Shown one piece after another: positions 12,301 to 23,944 of a DNA stretch of 64,000 nucleotides. The position numbers were made by a program, and so were the translations under genes. The notes beneath the pieces are model-generated. The model had not been told where the DNA came from, made no database searches, and saw nothing but the letters and a program-made list of their open reading frames with translations. The DNA is from Dipteris shenzhenensis (Eukaryota > Polypodiophyta > Polypodiopsida > Gleicheniales): assembly GCA_047967505.1 (NCBI GenBank), contig CM106541.1; one strand, given 5' to 3'. Each line of letters starts with the position of its first letter. The first letter of the stretch is position 1.

Positions 12301-13948
12301 CGCATGGATAAATAATTCAAAACACTATATTGGTAGCCAAGGATTAAAAAATGTTATTAATATATCAAAGAGGCCTCAATCTATTTGAACAATATTTAAT
12401 TCTAAGGATTGGACTCGACAAAGGTATGAAGCTCCTGAGGACACTTAGAGCTATCAAATAATACTTTTTTTGGGTTAGGGAATCTCTCAGAATGATACAG
12501 GGTGTCGACAAAAAGGCTGGAGATGACATGGTAGAAGTTTTCCATAAGGTGAGACTATTGGTGAGTTGTAGTAGGTTCTTGACTCTATCCAAATCTAGGC
12601 CTACTAACGTACTAGTGCTTGGTAGGGTACCGAAGTAGTGATATCAACACTTTGTTTGATCACATTTACAGATTATAATTTTGTATTCACATTAGTATCC
12701 ATGCATCAGTGGGCTTGCTAACGCAGTAGGTGCTTGGTAGGATACTAAAGCTACAACTAGCTAGACTTTTTTAAATCACATTTACATATGTGGCTTTTGT
12801 AGTAAGGTAGTACCTATGTTCGCTACCACTATGTTCTTTTTATGCCATGAGGGGTAAGGTTGATTGTCAATTATGGCCCATTTATTATGGGTCAATTGTC
12901 TAGGCCCCCTTTGATGGTCAATCTTAGCTTCTCTCTTAGCTCTCCTTTTTAAAAGAACATATGAGAGAGAATATTCATTATAGTTCTTTATCAAGACCAA
13001 CTGTGCACTATGCAAAATATCATATAATGCTTGGAAAAAATACTCAAACAAGGTTTCAAAATATCCAACTCGCCTTGGTGATTTCAGCATGGGTTTACAA
13101 CAAAATTCTACCTATATAAGAACTTATTAGATTGACGTGAGAACATCGCATGTATTGCTACCTTGTGTGCCTTAATCCGAGGAAAGGAAAATTTGTTTTT
13201 CTAGTGAGCTTATTCCTTTTCTTTAGTTTTTCTACATTTGTCCTACAAGGTATGTGTATCAAGCTAGGATAGGAATTTGTCTTGTACACATGGTGTAATT
13301 TTGCACCTAAACAAAGTGGAAATATAAAAATTGTTCAAATATGAAATGCATGTCTTTATTTCTCTCAAAGCCTTATAAAATCCATGATGAATTTACTCAT
13401 TGGATGTCGAAACTAGTAAATAATACTTAGTGGTTACAAATTTGCTAAATGAGGGAAGAGTTTGTGTAGTGTTCTCAATCTTTATCTCTCTTAAGGAATC
13501 ACTCTTTGCATGAATTCTATGTCTAGTCCATGAGCTATCAAGATGAACAACAAGACTTTTACTTTGCAATCATTTAAGGTTACATGCATCTTGCCAATTT
13601 CATTCAAGATTCCAAGCATTCATTTACTACCATAGTGCCTAAGGGCTTTCAATAATAATTTCGATATGTTCTTCGTTATGTTACCTGCATATTATATTAA
13701 GGCCTATAGTTTGAGGTTTCAAACGACACCACTAGCTTAAACTCCTAAGTTAATTAAGTATAAGGTTATTCGCAAGATATCTTACAAATGTATTTCTAAA
13801 TAAAACAATTACCTAAAACAATTACCTAAAACAAAACCTTAATTAGTGATAATTACATTGTATTGAACGATGCATTAAAGGGTACTAGTAGTTGGATACC
13901 ATATCAACGGTAATAACCATTGGTGGAAGTGTCATAAGTTGTTAAAAT
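9395..13948. other. Intergenic DNA without recognisable genes
   Basis: Only short frames (84 codons or fewer, apart from one 102-codon - strand frame at 12782-13090) are present, with no recognisable protein. Visible details are repeated GCAGCAAATTG words near 10095, 10240 and 10276, and a short imperfect direct repeat of about 65-bp offset around 11675-11790. From about 11200 the DNA is AT-rich. Confidence 0.6.
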
Positions 13949-13993
<45 letters not shown>

Positions 13994-14025
13994 GAGAGCG
14001 AGGAAGGAGGGAGAGAGCGAGGAGG

Positions 14026-14082
<57 letters not shown>

Positions 14083-14109
14083 GAAGGAGGGAGAGAGCGA
14101 GGAGGGAGG

Positions 14110-14182
<73 letters not shown>

Positions 14183-14229
14183 GGGGGGAGGGGCGAGGGA
14201 AGGAGAGAGTGAGAGGGAGGGAGGGAGGA

Positions 14230-14308
<79 letters not shown>

Positions 14309-14312
14309 AGGG
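13949..14312 (+). repeat. Compound (GA)n microsatellite with higher-order unit
   Basis: About 360 bp of GA repeats with G runs at 14171-14188 and 14298-14308. An interrupting segment beginning GCGAGGAAGGAGGGAGAG occurs twice, at 13998 and 14078, an 80-bp offset. The array has therefore also grown by larger segmental duplication. Long open frames across it in every frame are artefacts. Confidence 0.95.
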
Positions 14313-14841
14313 ATGCAATTGTAAGCATTTAAATGTAGGACAAAAGAACAAGCAAGGTTCCTCTTTAATACTTCTAGCCTACGCATCTTAATAAGAGAAA
14401 AGAATAGAGCACAAATGCTTGCATGCACCGCCTTCTAGTTCATTGGGACATATGCAAATTTTGTTGGATTTGAAGTGCCAATTTTATGGCGATAAAGGAT
14501 AAGCTATGTATATAGTGATGGGGTGAGTCTAGCAGGCCTTGGTTTTGCTAATACTTATTGTTTTTAATAATAATGCTTAATTTTTTAATAAATAAAATAT
14601 TGCTCTAAGTATTTCTAAGTCTATAGCACAAAGGACATATGATAGTATGCTGATGGGCAAAGTAGTTGAGGAATACAAATCATACTATTTTGCCTGTCTT
14701 TCAATACTTTGTCATGTGTGATAGGCTTTTATGCTCACAATCAACATACTGTTCTAGTATTTCCAAGCGAATAAATCCAAGATTGTATGATGCCATGACA
14801 ATAGGCAAAGAAAGTATATGTATTTGTATCATTATTAGTAT

Positions 14842-14868
14842 TAATATCAATATCAATATCAATATCAG
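14842..14868 (+). repeat. (AATATC)n short tandem repeat
   Basis: Four to five copies of the hexamer AATATC lie in AT-rich DNA. Confidence 0.8.
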
Positions 14869-15151
14869 GACCAATATCTGTGGGCAAAGAAAGCATAGGA
14901 AAAAATACACAGTTAGATGAATAATACACAACCTCACATATACTATTATGTGTAGCGCCATACAAGTTTCATCTGACAAGATCTTCTTGACCTTCACAGC
15001 ATGGTAGTTTGAAAAAAAAAAGCCCCTAATTGATTGCAAGAATCAATGGAGAGCCAAGAGCACATGAATGATGGAAATGTGACAAGCTTACAATGTAAAA
15101 TTAGTGACACCTTTAAAGTAACTAGTACTTGCAACAAGTAGATCTAAACTC

Positions 15152-15180
15152 AAGAAGAGAGAGAGAGAGAGAGAGGGAGA

Positions 15181-15253
<73 letters not shown>
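15152..15253 (+). repeat. (GA)n microsatellite, arm 1
   Basis: About 100 bp of nearly pure GA. It is complementary to the CT tract about 210 bp downstream. Confidence 0.95.
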
Positions 15254-15256
<3 letters not shown>

Positions 15257-15461
15257 CTCACCAATTAATTTCTTGATGTCTTAATGCTTGATTCTTTTAC
15301 AACACGCTATATAGAGCTATGGGGACTACACAAACGAACTCATGGCCTTATGTCTAAATAAATTGTAACAAATCTTAGAAAAGCACCCAAGTGTAAGAAC
15401 CAAAAAGCTCAATCAACTACAAAGGAAGTGTCCTTTGAGGGATACAATCCCAACAACAATG

Positions 15462-15504
<43 letters not shown>

Positions 15505-15583
15505 CCCCCCCCCCCCGCCCTCTCCCTCTCTCCCTCTCTCCCTCTCTCGCCCTCTCTCTCTCTCTCCCTCTCTCTCCCTCTCC

Positions 15584-15625
<42 letters not shown>
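15462..15625 (+). repeat. (CT)n / C-run microsatellite, arm 2
   Basis: About 164 bp of CT repeats with poly-C runs near 15504-15517 and 15584-15593. Its reverse complement pairs with the GA tract at 15152-15253. Confidence 0.95.
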
Positions 15626-15628
<3 letters not shown>

Positions 15629-18180
15629 TTTATCCTTTCGACCATCTCGTAGTGATGGCTTAAGATGGTTCTCAGTCACATTCTATTTGCTCTATTTGCT
15701 TGCCTTTTCTTAAGGTACATTTCTAGTTATAGTTATTTCGACTACTTAAATCTACAGCTTTAATGTCTCCAATGCAATGAGGTTCTACAAAGGGTAAATG
15801 ATCATCTGCACATTTCCTCTCCCTTTGGACATAGGATCTAAACTCCTGTACAATTACAACATCAAATGAAATTTCTATGCCTCTATTGGCGCTATCTAAG
15901 CACTGGTTTGCAAGCGGATAGAATCTTCGATCCATTGCATCTTAGAGGCAAGACTCCCCACAAATATTGCATCAAACAGACTTTTCATACAACATCATGC
16001 TCAAAATAATACTAGTATTCTCCTCATTCTTTCCATCATTACTTTGTTCAATGCACTTGCTTCTCATAAATGTGTGCCAAATTTTCTTTACATCATTGTT
16101 TGTCCTTTTGGGAAGGTATGTGGTAATCTTTGACCAGCTATGCAAAGTTTTATCAACACTAGGGAAAAAAGTTATTCATGACATAAAACCTCTCCAAAGA
16201 AGGGTATTTTATGCTAGATGAAATGCACACGTGTTTCCAAGTTTCTTGTGAATGCTCAGTATGAGCCTGATTTCTTTAGGCCTCAGACTGTTTATCCATT
16301 GTAGCCTACAACTCTCCATAAAGTGCTAAAAACTTGTAGCAATACACTCCAAACACACAATAATTGATAGAGTATGAGTCAAAATCAAATGTCATGTAGG
16401 GAGTAGAAGGCAAGGTACATTGGTGTGGTGTACTTTAAGCTTATCATATGGCACCTCTCATTTTGCAGTAACGGTGATAAGATGATTGATCATGGTGAGT
16501 ACAACTAGGTATTCTATCCCTCAGAAGATCCATGGTAGCCAGTCCCTTTACTAGGAAGCATGGCGGCCCCACTCCCTTCGAAGATCTTCTACCTGCCCTT
16601 ACATCATGCCTCATGCCCCACACCCTCGAAATCCAAATTGGAGACCACATTCTCAGCATGGTCTATTTGATCTGCTTCCACCAAGGTTTGACCTTTTTAA
16701 AAAGAGCCCCAGTCCACTCACAAACATTACAAACATTTAGCTTGAGCATTGCAACAAAAGTAATTTACAGCTACAACTATGATTCAACAACAAAGACCTT
16801 CCAAGTAGGAGTGAGGAAGATCAAGATTATTGAAGCACAAGTGACAAGAACATTCTAGCTACCAAATGAAGACAACAATACAGAAGATCCAAAAAATGAC
16901 ACATGTGACACTTTATTTCTAGAGCATGTTGGGCCTCAAGGATGAACCAACAAGTCAAAAGACTCATTGGTTGAATTCAGGTGACATGATTGGCTTGCAT
17001 TAGGTACATGATACATAATTTTGTCAAAGATTTGAGCTAAACAATGGTAAAAACTTGGGTGGCAATCCATCCATTGGGCCTCAAGACTTTCCATCATTGC
17101 TTTCTAGTGATGACTTATGGATTCTTTTTGCAATGATCATGTGAATCTATAAATGGGGGCATATCATATTTTGTGATGCCAAGCCCCACCAAATGGCACG
17201 TCAAGAGCCAGCATTTTAGCTTCCAAGTTGAATTTAATCTCCACTATCGAGCTCACTTTACCTTGTGGAATTTCAATTATAAATGAGTCACTTGTAATGG
17301 CAATATAACTACCAATGAATCCTCCTTTACATATGAACATGTGCCAAAATTCTGCCATGAATTTCATAGATTGGATGTAGAGTAACTAGGGGAAATTTAA
17401 TGCAAGAAGATAATGGGAAATTTGAGGATCCCATATAGGAATGGATTGAGGCTCTTTTTTACTTCTTATTGAGTGTATGATGCATTAATTAAGGCAATAC
17501 ATGCTTGGACCATGTTGCCAAAAAATGTCATAGTTCATGCTTGGGCTAGATAATATGCTAAGATCTACAATCATGAAAAGTTGATTTTTAAAACAAAGAA
17601 GTCAATGGGTGAACTATTTGCTAAAAAGTAAGGAGTAAAATTGATCGTCTTGCTCAACAATTGACTTGAACAAACTGATTTGTCCAACTTGGAAAGGTAA
17701 AAGGAATATAGTCTCCCTCCAAGCAACCCTCTTTCCTTATTGCACTCTTGGAATTTTGAACTGCTTCTTTAGGAAAGTTTGGAGCTATTGTTTTAGACCT
17801 TTGACAGGACCCTCTTTTCCTCAGTTTGCCACCACTTTATCTTCCTACTTTTCACTGGGGTATATAGCAAGGAAGAAAACTTTGCAAAATTACACAAACT
17901 TTTAATTTACAATTTCCATAGCCAAAGTTTTCTAGAAAAGGAAAAATACAATCTCTAGTCTCATTTTAAAGTTTTCTAAAAAGAGCAATATCTTTATAGA
18001 GATTTTTGGTCACCTTGTGATCTGAGCTAATGATTGATGTATATCTACTATAACAAGTCTATAATTAATGGAATTTGTGACTACAAGTAGCTATGGAGGA
18101 TGGAAATCCTTAGTAGCATAGCCATTGAGCTTGTGATGGATCACTTACAATTGTCACATGCTTGGAAAGTAGCTTTAACA
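15626..18180. other. No recognised gene
   Basis: AT-rich DNA with short frames only (108 codons at most, 16532-16858). I found no protein similarity, RNA gene or clear repeat. Confidence 0.55.
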
Positions 18181-18189
18181 TTGCGAGTA

Positions 18190-18221
18190 TATATATTTTT
18201 GTGTGTGTGTGTTTGTGTGTT
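18190..18221 (+). repeat. (GT)n microsatellite
   Basis: TATATATATTTT is followed by GT repeats with two T interruptions. Confidence 0.85.
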
Positions 18222-18818
18222 TAGATTTAATAATCCCATCAATAAATGAACCATACAATTAATTCAATCATTTGGATAATTATAAAAAGAAATGGTTGGA
18301 AAAAGAAATTTAAAGACAATTGAAGTAAGCTTTGATAGTATTGTGATCCAAAAATTTTTAAAGGAAATTAGGAGGAATGGCAAAAGAATTTCTCTTTATA
18401 TTGAGTTTGCAAACTTTAAGGAAAGAAATAGTACAAAAGTGTCAAATTCGTTAGGTAGTCCAGGCTACGAGGTCAGGGTCTACTTACTTGACACCATCGA
18501 GACAAAACAATGTGTTAGAACATCATAGTTTTGTGAGGGAAGACATGTAATGCATGTAAACCCCATCTTGTTATCGCTTATACCACAAAGCAGGACACCT
18601 ATCAAGATTCTAAAATGATTAAAGACAAGGGACATCAAAAATTTTAAATTAACAAGGGGGGATCCCGCATCAATACAATATTTAGATTCTTATTTTTAAA
18701 CAAGATACCAAGGGATGGTCCACCTCTATAGGTAAAAAAATTCCAAGAGGGGTAGTCCACACCCTTGTGGAAAAGAGAATTGTCTCTTACTTTTATTATT
18801 AAAACCAATTAATTTCAC

Positions 18819-18840
18819 GAAGAAGAAGAAGATGATGATA

Positions 18841-18876
<36 letters not shown>

Positions 18877-18885
18877 GTGGTGGGG
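18819..18885 (+). repeat. (GAA)n-(GAT)n-(GGT)n trinucleotide repeat
   Basis: GAA repeats pass into about 14 GAT/ATG repeats and then GGT. The three motifs follow each other in one tract. There is no open coding context. Confidence 0.9.
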
Positions 18886-18899
18886 GGTAATCCACACCT

Positions 18900-21640
18900 A
18901 TAATTGGAAATTAAAGGTAAAAAAGATGGGAGATTTAACTAATTGGTAGCAGTTTTAAGATACTTAAGAAAAATTGCATAAATTTTTACAAAGCGCTTGA
19001 AATAAAAAGGGCACTTAAAAATAAAATTAAATTGGTTAAAAGAGATAAAATAAAATTATTCACTAATGATATTTAAATGAATAAAGCAACTGATAAAGTA
19101 ATTAAATAAATAAGGGAAATCATGGAAAGAAGAAATTAATTTATAGAAGCTAAAGCAATGGATAATCGATTATCTTACTAAAATTGAATAGAATTAACTA
19201 GAAGAATTAAATAAAGTACTTATAATTTTGAAAGCAATTTTTTGCTTATATAAATGAGTTTTAACAAGGAGAACATAAAGGTTAACCATCAAAAAAGGAA
19301 ATTAATACAAGTATCTAAGTAAATGTAAATAAATAAAGCAAGATTAATTTAAATACAAGTTATCTTGTAATGAAAAGGGCCATTAACTAAATGATTAAAC
19401 CATGTCAAGGGTTATTTTTAAATTCTTATACAGTTGGAAGAGGAAAAACTAATAAATAATGCAATCATATAAGCAATGAACTGTAATGAAATAAATATAT
19501 AACGTAACATGAATAAAATATTTTTTAGTATATGTATGTATAAATAAATAAATAAATAAATATACATATATATATATAAAGGGGAAAAAAGGAAGATACA
19601 CAATCCCAAAGACACCATGTAGGGAGGAAAGACGGGCCAAACTGCATGTGTGAGTGAGTTGGAGGGTAAAGCTGTGAAGGTTGGAAATTGAGTAGGTGAG
19701 CAATAGAAACCAATCACCACGGGGCAAAGGGAGCTCAGGATAGCAAGCCACAGAAAAAATGTGAGGTAATAGTACTGTGACGGAAAGTATGGAGAGTGAA
19801 CAAGGAGAACGTACCAAGGAAAGTCAACTAAATAAAATAGAAAGGGACGAGAGAAGGGCAGAGAGTCAATTAAGATTAGAGAAGGGGTCTGAGGCAAAAG
19901 GTGGTAACAAGGAGCTTTGTAAGTTGCATGAAGAAGGCAACAAAGAAGTAATCCTTGCGACATGCCAGGTACGTAGAAGCTATGAGCCAAGATAGTATGT
20001 AGGGAGAGAAGCCATTGCATATCTAATTGAGCGTAGCTATCAGCTGCTTGGGAAATAAAGAGCATGGACCAAGGGGTGTAATTTAAGGAAGTGCAAACAC
20101 TAAAAGAACAATGCACAACCATAAAAGTGAAGGTATTAGACAAGCGCATAAGCAGACGTTAAGGAAAAGTGAGGAGGTGCACAACTCCTATGAACAACAA
20201 TGGAAGATGAGGTGGCACTGAAGAGAGCTGAGACACATAGACAACCAAGTACCATGCAACAAGTAAGTAAGGAGAGAAGCTAGCGCGCAGAGTGTACCAA
20301 CATCAGAGAAGTTGTCGATTGTGACAAAGTCGAACAAAAAGGTTGCTGGAGCGAAGTAGAGAAAAGAGTAGCATCGGCTGCGTAACTAGTCCCAGTGACT
20401 TGAAGGTCATCATCATAATAGCCATAATGCATAACATGAAGGCTATGGCTTAGGTCGTAGACCCACCAACATAACTATGAAGAAAAGTAGAGAGTCGCTG
20501 CCAAGCAAGAGAAAAAAGGGGGTGAAGGCAGAGGTTATAGATAAGACACCACCAAAGAGGACAGAATGAAAAGCCAAGAGAGCTTTGTGACAAGGAAAAA
20601 GACCAAGAAGATGATAAGCATGGTGGGAGATGACAAGCCAATGTGACCTACATGCAAAAGTAGTAGCACACATAAAGATGCTCTTAAAAATAGAAGAGGA
20701 GGGCCAGCAAAGGCCGAGACATTACAGAGGAAAAAGGGCAGTGATTTAAGGGAGGTAGCATGTAGGGTGGTTGTAAGAAACGGTCGCTAATAGTTTAACT
20801 TGTTTGTATGATTTAATTGAAGGCTTAGTAATTAGAGCATGCAATAACTAAGTATATGGACAAATAGGAAGGGGGATATTATAGTTAATATATAAATGGA
20901 AAGTGTAAATATATAAATATATATTAAAAATTAAGGTATACTAAAAATACGGGGAAACATATGTGCATGATTTTGTGTGTGTGTGTGTGCGTGTGTGTGT
21001 GTCTGTGTATGTTTTTGTGTTTAAGGGAGAGAAAACTTTAAAAAGAGTTCATGACAATCAATGAACATTAGTAAAAAATATTATACTAATAAGGGGAGAA
21101 CATTAAAAAATAAAAATTAAAATAATGGGGAAGGGGGAGATCCTTAATAAAAAATAGGAATAATAGAAAAATAAGGGAAAATAGGGGGGGAAAGCTTAAC
21201 AAAAAAGAAAAATATATTTAGAAAAAAAAATAGGTTTCAGGGAGTAAGGTAGTGAGCTAGGGATGTTCAAATAATTAATCAGTGTATATCAGGGGGAAGG
21301 GGATTTAGTAGCATAATATTAAAATAATAATTGATTAGGGGGCGACACTAACTAAAAGGAAAAAACTTTTTAAAAATGAGAAGGGGTTTAGGGAGAAAGA
21401 TAGGGGCCTAGGTAGGGGTTAGGGAATATGTGCACATGTGTGTATGTGTATTAATAAATTGTGCTAACAAAGAAATAGTGGGGAAATTAAATGTATAAAT
21501 TGGGTGTGCGTGTGTGTGTGTATGTGTGTGTAAATGTGTAAGAATGTCAAGAATGTGTGTGTGTGGGATTTGGAAGGGATTTAAAACTGAGGTTTTAAAT
21601 CTGTAAATTAAAACATTAAAAATATTTTTTGGGTATCCTA
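18900..21640 (+). other. Purine-rich stretch of about 2.7 kb
   Basis: The + strand is strongly enriched in A and G over most of this stretch, with G runs near 21187-21196. GT repeats lie at 20975-21008 and 21506-21560, and AAAT/TA repeats at 19541-19580. Open frames on the - strand (for example 19418-20149) follow from the lack of stops in pyrimidine-rich sequence and look spurious. No gene is supported. Confidence 0.6.
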
Positions 21641-22194
21641 GAGAGATTCAAACTGGTCCATCAATGATTTTTGACCGAGATCGGTTGTAGCAGGCTACCG
21701 TGTGGTAAATCGAGACACCATGCAATAACATGGAGAAAATACCGCATGGTATTTTTGCTCACCATGTAGTATGTTGTGCACTGCTATGCAAATTACACTA
21801 AATATTGTAGGGCATTGTTAATTTATCGTGCAGTATAATTAATTATATATAATTTTGCACCCACAACGTATAGTTTGCATTCCCAAGATTCTAGACTACT
21901 TGGAGTATTGATTTTAAAAAAAAGAGATAAGAAAAAGGATAAACAGAGCTTCCAAAAAGATTTGTAAGTTTTTTTATCCTTTTAAAAAGTGTCCAGTGTC
22001 GATGGTGGGCTCGCTTAGGCTAGCGCTGATATCTACCCACACTATGATGCAAAAAGGATAAATGCAAAGCTCTTTGTTTACAACTTATCATTTGAGATTT
22101 GAAAAGGTTGTTTTTATAAAGAAAATAATTTTCTATAAATATAATGGTAAGAAATTGGAAGTTACTTTTAAGAAAATATGAAAAAAAACATGTT

Positions 22195-22365
22195 TTTCGT
22201 GGGCAAAAACTATATAGTTTTTACAAATTAGTGAAAAAAGTAAATGTTTTTAGTAGTCATAAACTAGATAGCTTTTAGTAGTCATAACCTTATAGTAAAA
22301 AATCATATTTTTAGTGGTCATAAACTACATAGATTTTCAAAATAGTAAAAAAAGTAGATGTTTTT
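22195..22365 (+). repeat. Degenerate AT-rich direct repeats
   Basis: The words CATAAACTA-ATAG-TTTT and AGTAAAAAAAGTA recur four times at about 40-60 bp spacing. Copies are diverged. Confidence 0.6.
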
Positions 22366-22388
22366 GAAAGAAAGTATCTATGTGCTAC

Positions 22389-22573
22389 TGGGAGGTCCAC
22401 TTATGTCGACCCGTAACTACTCGTATATGGATATTAAATTTCTATGTCACATGTGTGAGTGGGGGGTCCATGTATGTTGACCCATAACTACTCGCACATG
22501 GTTACAAAACATACATTAGTCTTGTGGTAGTTGGGAGGATTACTGATGTCAACCTGTAATAACTCGCACATGG
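22389..22573 (+). repeat. Three-copy tandem repeat, period 71-72 bp
   Basis: Three blocks end at 22430, 22501 and 22573. Each has GGGAGG(T) followed by TATGT-GACC-GTAACTACTCG and then ATATGG or ACATGG. The regular period over three copies indicates tandem amplification. Confidence 0.8.
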
Positions 22574-23704
22574 AATCTATAAAATACTATATAATATATT
22601 ATAGCTTATAGTTATTACTATAGTAAGAGAGAAATACTTGACTTTGATCGGCTATGGCTCACTTTTGCCAATTGATAACAACCCATTGAAAGTCTAGCTA
22701 GTTGTGTAGCTCACAATTTCTAGCTTGTACCAACCCACAAATTACACGTTAGAGATCATTATGGACCATCCTTGTTTAGTTACTAGTAAGACAATTTGTG
22801 TCACATTATAACATACATTGCAATATAGTTTTTAATACTTTATTTTCATAATAACTAACTAAAATTATGTTAGGTATTTAATGAAATTTATTTAAACATG
22901 TAAATTATTTTGAAAAAGAATTGGCGATGTGTAGATGGTATAAATTTTACCATTTTAACCTAGCTAGGTATCCTTTACTCTGTAGATTCAAACAAAGAAT
23001 GATGATAAGTGCACATGTAAGTATCACTAGCTACTACACTAGTGTGTGTGAAATACCAACATTCATGTACAAATCATGATGTCATGAATGATCATAGTAC
23101 AGATAGATTCTTACTTGAGAGAGAGAAAGGACATGGGAAAACATAACTTGCCATTCCACGCCTATTCAATAGGTAGATTACCACATCTATAATCATCTAA
23201 TTATATCAATGGGAGGGGTCAAGATCATTGGATGCTCTCTCTCTCTCTCTCTCTCTCTGTGGATCTAGTGCACTTACATGGAATGGGATAAAGGAAAATG
23301 CCACTTGCTAGGAGAATATCATGAAATACATAGCTACTTGAAAGGTCTTGAATTGCTAATGACATGATATTGTTTATGTCTTTTGAATGGATAACAATCA
23401 TGGCAAAGAGAGAGGATAGGGTAGGACAACAACAATTGATCGATTTCAAAAAAAATTGAGTCTTTCTTATGAGCCCTCCAAAGCCAAAGTAGTGGTTAAA
23501 GATATGAAGAGTGTCACCAAGATTGGGAAAATTCCATCATGACCCAGTTCTCAAGTGCCCATGGTGGCACACTGTCTATAACGTACATAATGGCTATGGA
23601 AAACTCTAGTAATATGTTGCATGGTGCAAAGTTGAGACTCGACAAGGCAAGTGTAGATGTTGACATGGCCATCAATGTACTTAGACAAGGCTAAGAAGGA
23701 TAAG
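22574..23704. other. No recognised gene; contains a short CT microsatellite
   Basis: A (CT)n tract lies at 23234-23258. No coding region or longer repeat was recognised. Confidence 0.55.
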
Positions 23705-23714
23705 TTATGCCAGG

Positions 23715-23935
23715 TTTGTTAATGCTTTGGCACTTCATGCACAACGCTTTGGGAATGCATTCATAATGCTTTTGGCACTATTTGTGTCTGCTTTTGTTTG
23801 TGCTTTGCATGTTCTTTAAAATTTCTCTAGATGTGCTTTGTAACTGCTTTGGGAGTGCTTTGCATGTGTTTTGGCAGTGCTTTGTGACTACATTGTTACT
23901 GCATGGCTCTACATTTGACTGCTTTCTCACTTCTT
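23715..23935 (+). repeat. Degenerate TGCTTTG minisatellite
   Basis: The heptamer TGCTTTG or TGCTTTTG occurs about ten times in 220 bp, often followed by GCA, GGA or TGA. Spacing is irregular (10-35 bp). It directly precedes the truncated copia-B element. Confidence 0.6.
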
Positions 23936-23944
23936 TCTACTTGC

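Noticed and set aside
13904-14428. Long Ser/Leu and Arg/Glu frames
   Set aside because: Translations of the GA/CT microsatellite in all frames.
15409-15713. Frames of Ser/Leu/Pro and Arg/Glu/Gly
   Set aside because: Translations of the CT/C-run microsatellite.
19418-20149. 243-codon - strand open frame with hydrophobic C-terminus
   Set aside because: It lies opposite a purine-rich strand. The composition is dominated by Leu, Ser, Tyr, Ile and Phe, and the end is coded by TA/AAAT repeats. No motif or homology was visible.
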